Shown here piece after piece: positions 10,459 to 18,706 of a stretch of 20,464 nt of DNA (position 1 is its first letter; each line of letters starts with the position of its first letter). Source of the DNA: a virus. The stretch is taken from positions 1 to 20,464 of IMG/VR virus record IMGVR_UViG_3300014325_000055. One strand, written 5' to 3'. Position numbers and translations under genes: made by a program. The notes under the pieces were generated by a model, which was given only the letters and a program-made list of their open reading frames with translations, was not told where the DNA came from and did no database searches.

Positions 10459-11085
10459 ATGAAAAAACATGGACTTTGCACGAGAACAGAAAGACATTCG
10501 CTCTATACAAGATGGGTTCAAATGAAACAGCGCTGCTCTAATCCCAATGATCAAGGCTTTCATCTTTATGGAGGCAGAGGAATTTCCGTTTGTGAACGGT
10601 GGATCAATAGTTTCGCTGCATTTTTGGAAGATATGGGAGAGTGTCCGCCCAGTTTTCAACTTGATCGAATCAATACTGACGGCAATTATGAGCCATCGAA
10701 TTGCAAGTGGTCTTCTCCAACTGAAAACTCTAGAAATCGTCGGGATGCGCGAAAAGTTATAGCAGACGGCGTCGAATATAATGTGAACGTACTCGCAGAA
10801 ATGTCTGGATTGAAAACGGATACTATCATGGCAAGAGCTAAGAGCACTCAGGATCTTCAGCAATTGATTGATCCATCTCGTCATTATCATTTGGTGCCGC
10901 CGCGTCGAGAGCGCCGATCCGGAAAGAAAACGCATTGCAAGCACGGACATCCATACGACGAAGCTAATACTTATTGGAATCCAGACGGGAATCGACAATG
11001 CATTGCATGTAGGCAATATCGCTTGCAGAAGCGAGCTCATTTACAGGCACCTCGCGCATCATCGAGCAAGCAACAGAACACGTAA
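10459..11085 (+). CDS. HNH homing-type endonuclease, inserted on the opposite strand
   Basis: About 208 residues from ATG 10459; ATG 10429 would add ten. The core matches a phage HNH endonuclease family: LYTRWVQMKQRCSNP at 15-29, LYGGRGISVCERW at 36-48, LDRINTDGNYEPSNCKW at 68-84. Then follows a DNA-contact segment (VLAEMSGLKTDTIMARAKS) like the NUMOD-type helix-turn-helix and a second Cys/His site (HCKHGH...CIACRQYR near 162-192). These enzymes cut DNA site-specifically and spread their own genes. The gene is opposite in direction to all its neighbours and sits between the fibre gene and the last internal-protein gene, typical of a free-standing homing gene. The exact start is uncertain because no clear ribosome binding site is seen. 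Confidence 0.85.
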   Translation: MKKHGLCTRTERHSLYTRWVQMKQRCSNPNDQGFHLYGGRGISVCERWINSFAAFLEDMGECPPSFQLDRINTDGNYEPSNCKWSSPTENSRNRRDARKVIADGVEYNVNVLAEMSGLKTDTIMARAKSTQDLQQLIDPSRHYHLVPPRRERRSGKKTHCKHGHPYDEANTYWNPDGNRQCIACRQYRLQKRAHLQAPRASSSKQQNT

Positions 11086-11110
11086 TAGATCACGATAAAA
11101 CATGCGAATG

Positions 11111-12151
11111 TCATGGCAATGGCGCTCCCATCTTTTTAGAGGCTTCATAGAGTCCGGCACCAATCGCAGCACGAGCGGCCCATTTCTTAATCACCGCAGC
11201 TTTTTCCGCAAGATTTGACGCTCTGGCAAATTCGCTCATGGCGGAATCATAAAGATCGCCCATGCCTACGCTTACCGCTGCTGCTCGATTCGAGGTATCC
11301 AGCGCCGTCCCGAACTGTTTGACCTTCGATAGCATGGCCTTATTCGCCATTTGCTTTTCACCAAAAGCCAGATCGCCCGCATTCGAGGCAAACTGTCTCC
11401 CAATGTCGTAATTGATCGGGGCCAGAGGATCGGCGGGATACTTATTGATATAGTCTGAGAAGACTTTGGGAAGCGTCGTACCCGTCGTAGAAAGCTGCTG
11501 CGCTTCCATGGCGATACGTCCCGGCTCTGTGGTATCAATTGGTACGTTCTTGGCCTTTTTAAGTACAGCTTGGAAGTTCGCGCCCGCCCGCGCCTTGCTG
11601 GGAATTTGATTTACCAGACTGCGGGCGATGGGAGAAATCACCTTACCCGCACCCGCAATGGCATTCGGGAGTTCCGCTGCGCCGAGCATCGCACCTGCAC
11701 CTTGAGCCGCCTGCTTCCAGCTTTCATCCGATGGCGCGTTGACAGACTTCGGTGCAAGTAAAGCCGCCAATCCTTGAGCTGAGGTGGTTATCGGCTGAGC
11801 CGCACCTTGCAGCATCTGGCTTCCAGTATCGGCTGCCGCGCCATAGTTGCCAGCCAGTCCATTCCATACCGCGCCGCCAATCGCTTTCGCTGCCGCTGGG
11901 ATTCCAATGACGGCTTGAGGGATTCCTTTCAGCACCTCTGCGGCCTGATCCTGCATGGTCTGAGTGCCTGTGGGTCCAGCACCTGGATACATCACGGGTG
12001 CAACGGATTTTTCCTGAGACTTTGCCAGTCCTTGCGCTAATTCGGGATCGTTTATCGCAATGACTCTCCAAATATCATTGTCATTCAATGATTTGAGCTG
12101 TGGGAAGTGCTCACGGTAGGCGGTAATGGCAGAAGTCCGATAGTCAGGCAT
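11111..12151 (-). CDS. Probable internal virion / DNA ejection protein
   Basis: A 346-residue protein. The N-terminal 50 residues look like a small helical domain (YREHFPQLKSLNDNDIWRVI near 12-31). A long Ala/Gly/Gln-rich region follows (about 70-180) with several hydrophobic stretches such as GIPQAVIGIPAAAKAIGGAV, then a charged helical C-terminal half. Ala-rich proteins with membrane-active stretches directly after the tail-tube genes in podovirus-like phages are usually ejected into the host with the DNA. No family can be named. It starts in a one-base TGATG overlap with the upstream gene. The HNH gene separates it from the fibre gene. Confidence 0.6.
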   Translation of the reverse strand: MPDYRTSAITAYREHFPQLKSLNDNDIWRVIAINDPELAQGLAKSQEKSVAPVMYPGAGPTGTQTMQDQAAEVLKGIPQAVIGIPAAAKAIGGAVWNGLAGNYGAAADTGSQMLQGAAQPITTSAQGLAALLAPKSVNAPSDESWKQAAQGAGAMLGAAELPNAIAGAGKVISPIARSLVNQIPSKARAGANFQAVLKKAKNVPIDTTEPGRIAMEAQQLSTTGTTLPKVFSDYINKYPADPLAPINYDIGRQFASNAGDLAFGEKQMANKAMLSKVKQFGTALDTSNRAAAVSVGMGDLYDSAMSEFARASNLAEKAAVIKKWAARAAIGAGLYEASKKMGAPLP

Positions 12152-13602
12152 CAGGGGCCGAGGATCTTCTTCCGAATATCATCGGGAAGAACCAATCCGC
12201 CTCCTTTCGCTGGCGCATTACCCGCAGGAGCACCGCCCTGCTGAAACTTAGTGAAGTATTTTCCAAGCAACGCCGACTGATCCCGAGTGAAGGCTTCTTC
12301 CACCAATGCAAGATTATCTTTGGCATACTGTGGCGCAAAATTCGCCGACTTCCATCCGGGGATCAATCCCAGTACTCGGCTGACATCCTTATCAGTCACG
12401 ACGCCCCGCTCACCCTTGGCTCTGGCGAACTGCGTACCGATGGCTTGAACGTATTGATCGAGCCTCGCGGAGAGAACAACCTTCTGACTGATATCCTTAG
12501 TCGAATTGATTTCATCGACTAGCTTATGCACTGGCACTAATAGATTCTTGGCGCGTTCGATATCGGTATTGGCTGTACGTATGGCGGTCGGCAGCACCAG
12601 ATCATCCGAAAGCGATTCGGTTAGCGCACCACCGAGTCCACCACGAACTCCGCCCAGCGCGGCGAGTCCATTGGAAATCGTATATTCGCCAGCCGCCACC
12701 TTCGCGGCAACGGCATCGACTCGCTCCTTATCCTTAGGATTCAGATCAGCATAGCCCATACCTTCTCGCGTCGATTGCGCTGTGGGCTTCACGCTTCCCA
12801 CGCGGATGTCATATTTGCCGGTAGCGGGATTAAACTGCATGACGCCTTCCGCAGTATCAACGGTCTGATTCTGAACATTTGGCGCTGGGCGTTCGGGAAT
12901 TGGCGTCGTGCCGGTCTGCTGGAATCCTCCAGTGGTGGAATTAAAGATGCCTTGCGCCTGTCCCGGCCCCCCCTGCTCAAATGAATATCGTGGCTGCGCA
13001 CGATTCGCCGCATTTTCGCCAGCAGTGAATTGCTGTGACTTCGCTTGCTGGCCCGCCGTGAAATCCTGTCCGGCGAGTTGCCGCGCCATTTCGGCAGCCT
13101 GAGTTTTCTCTTCACGGCTACCAGTCAATAGCGATTGCAGTAGTGTCTTTCCTGCATCGCGCATCGTCGGATCCGATGAGGACAACGCCTTTGCCAGTGA
13201 ACTCACGGCGGTATCGCGAGTATCTCGCACGCTCTGTGGTTCCTGAATTGTCGGCGGAGCGGATGGAGCCAGTTCCGGTAGTGGTAAGCCACTGACCGGT
13301 GGCGGCGTGGTATCGCCGGGAGTCTGCGGCACGACCTGATTCGAGAGACTCAAGGCTTGCGCCAGTCGGCTCTGCTGTTCCTGACCCGCCAGCGCTTGCT
13401 GTTCCTGATCCAAACCCGCGTTCTGATACTGACCCAGAAGGCTCTGCGCAATCTTCGAGATTCCTTCCAGTGGTGAGACTCGCGCTCCACGCACTTGCGG
13501 CAGCACTATCGGAGCCATGCTTTCGCGCTGAAGAGCCAGCGCCATCAAGCGGCGGCGGTCAATTCCAGACTGTGCGGCGGCATAAGGATCGAGTGTTGAC
13601 AT
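12151..13602 (-). CDS. Probable internal virion / ejection protein, Gln-rich
   Basis: A 483-residue protein. The N-terminus has a helical segment with Gln/Arg (DRRRLMALALQRESMAP near 15-31). Pro- and Gln-rich low-complexity sequence follows (70-120), then helical repeats with similar units (QDFTAGQQAKSQQFTAGENA near 184-203). A folded, charged C-terminal half contains KDKERVDAVAAKVAAGEYTI and LVEEAFTRDQSALLGKYF. The FTAGxxA repeats recall ejection proteins of podovirus-like phages. It ends beside a Gly/Pro linker. No homology can be proven by eye; the call rests on composition and gene order. Its end overlaps the next gene by one base. Confidence 0.6.
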   Translation of the reverse strand: MSTLDPYAAAQSGIDRRRLMALALQRESMAPIVLPQVRGARVSPLEGISKIAQSLLGQYQNAGLDQEQQALAGQEQQSRLAQALSLSNQVVPQTPGDTTPPPVSGLPLPELAPSAPPTIQEPQSVRDTRDTAVSSLAKALSSSDPTMRDAGKTLLQSLLTGSREEKTQAAEMARQLAGQDFTAGQQAKSQQFTAGENAANRAQPRYSFEQGGPGQAQGIFNSTTGGFQQTGTTPIPERPAPNVQNQTVDTAEGVMQFNPATGKYDIRVGSVKPTAQSTREGMGYADLNPKDKERVDAVAAKVAAGEYTISNGLAALGGVRGGLGGALTESLSDDLVLPTAIRTANTDIERAKNLLVPVHKLVDEINSTKDISQKVVLSARLDQYVQAIGTQFARAKGERGVVTDKDVSRVLGLIPGWKSANFAPQYAKDNLALVEEAFTRDQSALLGKYFTKFQQGGAPAGNAPAKGGGLVLPDDIRKKILGP

Positions 13603-13605
13603 AAA

Positions 13606-14586
13606 TTATCCGAGCAGCGGCTTCACGCTTGAAAATCCTGAGAACTGCCGCAGTGTATTCTTGGCCTGATAGTATTCGTCCTTGCCTTTCTTACTGAAGG
13701 CAACAAGAGCCTGTTCCATTTCGCGATCTCTTGCATCGGCGGCTTCCGCTTGCTGCTCTGGAGGTAGCTGCTGAATCTGCTGCGTGGCCTGAGTAAAGAA
13801 GGCATGCACATTGTTGGGATTGCCGTCTGCGCCGGTCAATTGATTTGCCGCCTGACGATCACCGCCATTGCCAAAGAACTTCTTCGCCAATAAGGCAATC
13901 CCGGCAATAGCGCCACCGACTACCGGAATCGTTGCGGCACCGAGGCCGAAGAGACCCGCACCACCGCCAAGTCCCAGAGCGCCACCAATGCCGCCTCCAC
14001 CTGTTGCCGCTGTTCCCGCTGCCGTGCCTGCGGTTCCTGCCGCACCGCCTGCCGCTTGTCCAATCGCGGGAGCCGCAGCCTTCGCCGCACCAATCCCAAG
14101 CGCCTTGCCGAGAAGCGGAGCGCCAACCGATCCCCCGAGGCTGAACAATCCCTGCATGGTGGAGTTGTGCTGTGCTGCATCAATCGCTCGCTGATCGGCT
14201 TGCTGCTGATAGCCGAGCTGCTGGCCTTGCAATCCAAAGTTGCCTTGATCGAGCGCCTGGCCAAATCCTTGCGCATTGGCCTGAGTGTCGAGATTCAAAC
14301 CCTGCAAGACCGCTTGCGTGCGAGCATCATTTTCTTGCTGGCCTAAGAGGTTGGCGGCATTGTCATATGCCTCACCACCGGGACGCAGACCCTGGTTGAT
14401 CCATTGCGTCTCCTGAGAGGTGCGCTGCTGTTGGAGTTGCGGATTCAGCCGCGACAGTATGGCTTCCTGCCCTGTCGTGCCGGGATTCACCGGCATCGGC
14501 GCGACTCCGCTGAGATTGAGTTTCGGACCAAAGCCAAAAAGCTGCGACTGTCCGGTAGGAGCGAAACTATAAGGTTGTGTCGCCAT
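13606..14586 (-). CDS. Probable internal virion protein, Gly/Gln-rich
   Basis: A 326-residue protein. Residues 40-145 are rich in Gln/Asn/Ala with repeated short motifs (QTQWINQGLRPGG-like, ANLLGQQENDARTQAVLQGL, QGFGQALDQGNFGLQGQQLG). Residues 150-240 are Gly/Ala-rich and hydrophobic (GGAGLFGLGAATIPVVGGAI), as in membrane-inserting ejection proteins. The C-terminus is charged and helical. Similar Gln-rich 'NLLGQQ...' proteins follow the tail-tube genes in many podovirus-like environmental phages. A role in DNA delivery is inferred from this order. It starts immediately after the stop of the upstream gene (TAGATG). Confidence 0.6.
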   Translation of the reverse strand: MATQPYSFAPTGQSQLFGFGPKLNLSGVAPMPVNPGTTGQEAILSRLNPQLQQQRTSQETQWINQGLRPGGEAYDNAANLLGQQENDARTQAVLQGLNLDTQANAQGFGQALDQGNFGLQGQQLGYQQQADQRAIDAAQHNSTMQGLFSLGGSVGAPLLGKALGIGAAKAAAPAIGQAAGGAAGTAGTAAGTAATGGGGIGGALGLGGGAGLFGLGAATIPVVGGAIAGIALLAKKFFGNGGDRQAANQLTGADGNPNNVHAFFTQATQQIQQLPPEQQAEAADARDREMEQALVAFSKKGKDEYYQAKNTLRQFSGFSSVKPLLG

Positions 14587-16134
14587 CTAAAGAGCGCCTC
14601 CTACCTCGAACATTAAATCGGTCGCGGCCCATTGTAATTGAATCCCGTTCGTGGCGGTCTTTATTATTGGTGCAAACGAATACCCGATACCCGTAGCGCC
14701 CTCCCAGTCGGCAATATTGACCAGTCCGGAACCCCATGTCGCGCTATCCCACGTCCCGGTTCCCCAGACTCCAGAACCTCCTCCAGTCCCGCTGGATAAC
14801 TCCGCTGATGTATCGGACAGGTCGTAATCGACGTTCACGTTTCCATAAATGGCGGGTACTCCGTCGCTCTGGAAATGAAATCGAATCATCTTGCACTGCT
14901 TCTGCAATGCCGTTCCGTAAGTCTGGAACGATTGGATGGCAAAGCCGGGGATGCTGGCTCCGTTATCGGTGGTGCCATCCCACGCCTTGTTGACGACGCC
15001 ATTACCTCCGAAGTACGGCGCATTGTTCAATAGCTCCCAGCAGTTCGCCTCCCAGCGCGTGAATTTGCACCATGCGCCCGTAATGTTGTTCTGCACATAC
15101 TGCTGCTGACTCGCACCCGCCGTCACCGGTACGTTCAAATACAACTGATTCTCTTTCGGGAACATCAGCAATTCCCAACCGAAATTAGCTCCGTATGACG
15201 TAGTGGCATTATTCATCGCCAACTGGATCTGATCGGTAATCGTGGCTCCCGGACTTCCACCCACAGCGGGCAGCCGCTTCGCCAAGGCGATGACGCCTTC
15301 ATTAGTGATAATCAACAGATCACCACCGTATTTGATCCAGCAGCGTCGGCCAATGGGAGCGCCAATCCGCCAGATGCCAATCAGAGAGATGCCGCTGATC
15401 GATGTGGGATCCGTCAGTTGCCAGACCAGCACTTCGCCCATGGAAGTGATGAAGGCCAAATGGTCGTCCATGCCCTGACCGCCATCGAGCGTCCATGTCA
15501 TTGCCGCAACCAGATATCCGCCCAACTGGCAGAGGCTCGACATATCCAAGGCCGTTGCCGCGCCGGCGACCGCATTGATCTGGAGATACCACGCCTTGAG
15601 CGTCCCAGTCTGCGTCAGCCAAATACGATTCTTGAATACGGTAATATTGGTGGCTGTGGCGGTATCGACTCCGGTGATATCGTGCGTTCCATCACCGTCC
15701 GCATGCCATGCACTGCCGTTCCAGGATCGCAGCTTATCTGCGCCATTGACCATCAGGAGGTAAATCGCACCACCCGCTGTGGTGAAGTTCACATGCTCGA
15801 ATCGCGCATTCGTCAGGGATGTCACGACCGCTGCACCTACCGCACCCGCTGAGGTGACGTTATAGATGGACGTTCCGGCAGCCCCGAACATGGTCGATGT
15901 CGCCCCGCCGTTGTACGTCATCAGCGATTCGACTTGCCCGGTAATTCCGGTCACATGCGCGGAATAGCCTTTGCGGATATTGACAGTATTGGTGGCAGGC
16001 CAGAAGTTTTCCAGCGTGACGGCATTTAGTGGATCCATATCCCCAAATGCGTTTTTTGCATCCCAGCCTCGCACGGGAGCAGCCACCGTGATGGTTCGAG
16101 ACTGCTGGCCAGTGCGTCGGGTTAGAACTGCCAT
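14587..16134 (-). CDS. Podovirus-type tail tube / packaged-DNA stabilisation protein (gp10/gp12-like)
   Basis: A 515-residue protein from ATG 16134; a GTG at 16155 gives seven more residues but no better site. The N-terminal part reads PVRGWDAKNAFGDMDPLNAV followed by LENFWPATNTVNIRKGY. That is the typical start of the T7 gp12/P22 gp10-type beta-propeller tail proteins ('GW...M.P.DA..L.N..P....V..R.GY'). Later segments with NGSAWH, TVFKNRIWLT and GLKAW-like blades fit a propeller. The C-terminal 120 residues hold beta-sandwich-like sequence with a Trp/Gly-rich piece (SGVWGTGTWDSATWGSG). It closes the tail channel in the virion. It overlaps the adaptor gene by 13 bases. Confidence 0.8.
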   Translation of the reverse strand: MAVLTRRTGQQSRTITVAAPVRGWDAKNAFGDMDPLNAVTLENFWPATNTVNIRKGYSAHVTGITGQVESLMTYNGGATSTMFGAAGTSIYNVTSAGAVGAAVVTSLTNARFEHVNFTTAGGAIYLLMVNGADKLRSWNGSAWHADGDGTHDITGVDTATATNITVFKNRIWLTQTGTLKAWYLQINAVAGAATALDMSSLCQLGGYLVAAMTWTLDGGQGMDDHLAFITSMGEVLVWQLTDPTSISGISLIGIWRIGAPIGRRCWIKYGGDLLIITNEGVIALAKRLPAVGGSPGATITDQIQLAMNNATTSYGANFGWELLMFPKENQLYLNVPVTAGASQQQYVQNNITGAWCKFTRWEANCWELLNNAPYFGGNGVVNKAWDGTTDNGASIPGFAIQSFQTYGTALQKQCKMIRFHFQSDGVPAIYGNVNVDYDLSDTSAELSSGTGGGSGVWGTGTWDSATWGSGLVNIADWEGATGIGYSFAPIIKTATNGIQLQWAATDLMFEVGGAL

Positions 16135-17048
16135 GATCCATCCGGCACAGACCACGGCCCGATCAGCATCGGCAAGTCCACCGGAGTGAGGGACTGCATC
16201 GATACCGGCTGGTCTTGAGCCTTCGCCATGGCCTTCAAATCCTCAAACTTCTTCTGCTCGACTCCGCATTCCAGTTTCTTGGCATTGAGGAAGTAGTACT
16301 TCAGGCCCGCACGCATGAGCGCATCGGGGAAGATGCAGGTATCGCTGTCTACCGTGAAGGATTCTTTCGTGGCAGTTGTTCCAGCCGCTGCGATAACCCA
16401 GTAGTTCGAGACGTATTCGAAAGCTTCGTTATATGCTGCGGTAGGCGCGGGAAAGAATCGCAGCTTGTTATCAACGACACGAAACCGCTCCCGAGGCCCA
16501 GTCGAGATGACGCCTCCCTGAAGCGTCTGCCATTCCTGAGAGCTTTTGGGTCCAAGATTCCTCCAGTGATTCGTTCGGTCCCAGTTCGTATCCGAGATCA
16601 TCCGGTTATAATCGGCAGGCAGTGCGTAATCCTGCACTGCAAAGGTAAGCGTGCTGGTAACGGGCACACTGCCTGTCCCTGATGTGGCGGGAACATTCAT
16701 AACAAACTCATTCCCACTGCTGATGGATACGATCTCGGCATAGGGAGCAATGCCTGAGCCGCTAATCACCATTCCCGGAGTGAGTCCTCCGGTCGAAACA
16801 GCACCATTTACCAATGTGCTTCCATACAGGGTGCAACCGGGAAAGACTTGCGCTGCGGTCGTCTGGAAGATATAGGCACGTACCGAACGCTGCCATTCGA
16901 ACTCGCGGTTCAGGTCTTCCCCCAGCGATTGAGTCAGCGCCAGCAGCTGCATGGTCTGATTCAAGCCAGAACCAATGACAATACTGGGCTGGGCTAAGCC
17001 CAACTCACCAGAGACGCGATCCACGAGTTGTAATAGCGTTATCGCCAT
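16122..17048 (-). CDS. Tail tubular protein A-like adaptor
   Basis: A 308-residue protein. The N-terminus (ITLLQLVDRVSGELGLAQPS at 3-22, then ALTQSLGEDLNREFEWQ) is the helical adaptor pattern seen in podovirus proteins that join portal and tail tube. The middle holds DYALPADYNRMISDTNWDRT and FRVVDNKLRFFPAP, both familiar from this family. Residues about 85-135 form an inserted beta-rich loop (GLTPGMVISGSGIAPYAEIV) that many environmental members carry. It lies directly upstream of the tail tube gene in transcription order, as expected. It likely forms a 12-fold ring under the portal; this is family knowledge. Confidence 0.75.
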   Translation of the reverse strand: MAITLLQLVDRVSGELGLAQPSIVIGSGLNQTMQLLALTQSLGEDLNREFEWQRSVRAYIFQTTAAQVFPGCTLYGSTLVNGAVSTGGLTPGMVISGSGIAPYAEIVSISSGNEFVMNVPATSGTGSVPVTSTLTFAVQDYALPADYNRMISDTNWDRTNHWRNLGPKSSQEWQTLQGGVISTGPRERFRVVDNKLRFFPAPTAAYNEAFEYVSNYWVIAAAGTTATKESFTVDSDTCIFPDALMRAGLKYYFLNAKKLECGVEQKKFEDLKAMAKAQDQPVSMQSLTPVDLPMLIGPWSVPDGSWQF

Positions 17049-17603
17049 TTATACCTTCTTCTTGAGCAATGCCTTCATCTCATCGAGTTCCTTGCGCATC
17101 GCCGATACCTCTGCATTGGCTTCTTCCCGAATGCGGGCCACCAGCTCGGCATCCTTACCCGACTCGATAAAACTCTTGGCTTTCGCCCGGAGGTCGTTGA
17201 ATCCCATGATTTTCTGAGCGTAAGAATCCGGCAAATTGGCAAATTGTTCAATGGTAAAGATGCTCAAGGCGCGGAATTCTGCCTTCTGGGTATCGCTGAC
17301 CGCGTGCCACATCTCAATGGGCATCCCGATTACCTTGGTTTCCCGAGTCTTCTGCCAGCGTTCCCACTCCAATGGATACTCTTCGATGTCAGCTTCCGTC
17401 ACCGGGCGGTCAATCCGCAGGTGCTGATCTGCCGGGATCTTGATAATATGCACGATCGGTTCATATACCGGTCGATTCTCTTTCTTGGACCGGAAGTTAT
17501 TCTTCCTTTGTATCTCGTGGAACATAACGGCCAGCTTACCCTGTACGGGCGCAATGCTGTCGCTGGAATTGGACCAACCGGCTTCTTTGAATTCTCTGCT
17601 CAT
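17049..17603 (-). CDS. Conserved-looking phage protein of the structural block
   Basis: A 184-residue protein. It contains a beta-like segment with RPVYEPIVHIIKIPADQH near 44-61 and a VTEADIEEYPLEWERW element near 69-84. A helix-hairpin-helix-like stretch then reads FRALSIFTIEQFANLPDSYA and FNDLRAKAKSFIE, near residues 110-146. The C-terminus is a coiled coil (EVSAMRKELDEMKALLKKK). The HhH-like region with 'TIEQFANL' resembles a common small structural-block protein in podovirus-like phages whose role is unknown. It starts in an ATGA overlap with the MptE-like gene and ends next to the adaptor gene. Confidence 0.65.
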   Translation of the reverse strand: MSREFKEAGWSNSSDSIAPVQGKLAVMFHEIQRKNNFRSKKENRPVYEPIVHIIKIPADQHLRIDRPVTEADIEEYPLEWERWQKTRETKVIGMPIEMWHAVSDTQKAEFRALSIFTIEQFANLPDSYAQKIMGFNDLRAKAKSFIESGKDAELVARIREEANAEVSAMRKELDEMKALLKKKV

Positions 17604-18367
17604 ACTTTCCTCTTTCGTTGAATGCTCGCGGCCACTGTTTGCATCAGGCCGGAGCCATGAAATTCGATATCAATTGGGGTGGTTTCCAAGAACTCTGCCA
17701 TCTCGCGGGCGGCTTGCCATAAGTGCGGTGTCGTCTTGAAGGTCTTTCCGGCAAGTTCGACATGGATGATTGGCTCATTGTTTCCAGGATGAGGGCCAGA
17801 CCAATGCTGATAACCAAATGAGCAGTCCATGCCGAAGACCCGAAACTTGCGATAGCCCAAGGCATTGGCGACGTTGATGGCCCGCTGACCGACGGTGGAT
17901 CCCCCGCCGATCATGGATTTCAGCCCGCGACTGTGGTTCATACGTACCCATTCGACGGTCTCTTCTCCATTGATCATGTGCCAGAGTTCGACGTTCTTGC
18001 CTTTAAGCACTTCCCAGAAACCTTCCGGGCAGACCGATGCCATGAGATAGCGCGTATGGGCGTTGGCCGCTTGCAGCATCTCCAGCTCGTAGGGTCGCGG
18101 GTCCAGATGCACATGAAAGCTGGGGGTCAGTCCGCGCTCCATCAGGAAGTCATGTGCTCCCGAGACAGTCATCATGGGCAGGTAATCGGTGCGGTTGATA
18201 TCCTGCCATGTTTCCAGCAAGGACGGCCCGTAACAGATGATGGAGATTGCGCCCAGATCGGTCGATGGCGGCAGCTTGCGGAGAAATGGAAATCCGGACT
18301 TGCATGCAATGGCCATCTGCGCATGTCTGTCCGCAGTCGGCATGATGGCAGGTATGGCGATGCTCAT
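17600..18367 (-). CDS. MptE/DUF115-like protein (6-hydroxymethylpterin-kinase-like fold)
   Basis: A 255-residue protein. The core has ICYGPSLLETW near 44-54, a GPS-L nucleotide-binding-type loop, then VSGAHDFLMERGLTPSFHVH at 68-87 followed by LDPRP. A later block reads GGGSTVGQRAINVANALGYR and FGMDCSF. This order (GxSL, GAH/N..L...G..PxxxxxxDP, GGG/SV...A...G) is that of the DUF115/MptE-like family (Pfam PF01973). Its members are annotated as pterin pyrophosphokinases or as enzymes of flagellin or surface glycosylation. In phages the role is unclear. It neighbours two glycosyltransferases and a methyltransferase, so surface-sugar or nucleotide-sugar chemistry is the best guess. Confidence 0.8.
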   Translation of the reverse strand: MSIAIPAIMPTADRHAQMAIACKSGFPFLRKLPPSTDLGAISIICYGPSLLETWQDINRTDYLPMMTVSGAHDFLMERGLTPSFHVHLDPRPYELEMLQAANAHTRYLMASVCPEGFWEVLKGKNVELWHMINGEETVEWVRMNHSRGLKSMIGGGSTVGQRAINVANALGYRKFRVFGMDCSFGYQHWSGPHPGNNEPIIHVELAGKTFKTTPHLWQAAREMAEFLETTPIDIEFHGSGLMQTVAASIQRKRKV

Positions 18368-18549
18368 TTCGATTGTCGATCCGTGGCGCAGGGTTCCAAT
18401 TTAACAGCAGCCAGTCGTTCGAGGCGTTCTTCCTCGCTAGGCTTTTCGTTATAAAACAATAGCCATTGATGCCCGCAGGAAGATTCCACCAGAAGAAGCC
18501 AGAGTCCTTGATCGAATCGCAGTTCCCCGACTTCCATTAAGTTTTTCAT
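18364..18549 (-). CDS. Small hypothetical protein of the sugar module
   Basis: A 61-residue protein from ATG 18549; a TTG at 18588 could add 13 residues but would overlap the upstream gene. It has a beta-rich first half (GELRFDQGLWLLLVESSCGH near 8-27, then WLLFYNEKP) and a helical, charged second half (SEEERLERLAAVKLEP). Cys and His in SSCGH and a later Cys may bind metal. The family is unknown. It ends in an ATGA overlap with the MptE-like gene. The ATG lies eight bases after the stop of the Cys-rich gene, with no strong ribosome binding site, so reinitiation is likely. Confidence 0.55.
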   Translation of the reverse strand: MKNLMEVGELRFDQGLWLLLVESSCGHQWLLFYNEKPSEEERLERLAAVKLEPCATDRQSK

Positions 18550-18556
18550 ATTGTGA

Positions 18557-18706
18557 TCATTTATTTGCTTCTTGGCAGCAGAAAGCAACCCCGTCTTTTA
18601 TAGGCTCACATGGATTCCCGCCATAAGGATTGCAGTGGCAATCGCATTCGCACTTACAATTAATGCAATGATTGCACATATAAGCGTCCTGCTGCTCTTT
18701 TGTCAT
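18557..18706 (-). CDS. 49-residue cysteine-rich metallothionein-like protein
   Basis: The ATG at 18706 overlaps the stop of the GT8-like gene (ATGA at 18703-18706). The frame ends with TGA at 18557-18559. Ten of 49 residues are Cys, most in CNHCINCKCECDCHC at 11-25: C-x2-C-x2-C followed by four alternating C-x-C steps. Another Cys is near 33 and a CC pair sits at 43-44. Alternating C-x-C is typical of metallothionein-like metal clusters. There is no signal peptide, so it probably stays in the cytoplasm. I know of no such protein in a phage sugar module. The coupling to the glycosyltransferase supports a real gene. Confidence 0.6.
   Translation of the reverse strand: MTKEQQDAYMCNHCINCKCECDCHCNPYGGNPCEPIKDGVAFCCQEANK

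Noticed and set aside
10414-11040. 208-residue minus-strand frame opposite the HNH gene
   Set aside because: It is the shadow of the HNH endonuclease. The plus-strand frame has clear family motifs (GGRGI, LDRINTDGNY) while this one shows none.
13868-14194. Pro/Ala-rich plus-strand frame inside the Gly/Gln-rich virion protein gene
   Set aside because: Pro/Ala repeats are what the complement of Gly-rich coding sequence gives. No start signal or motif supports it.
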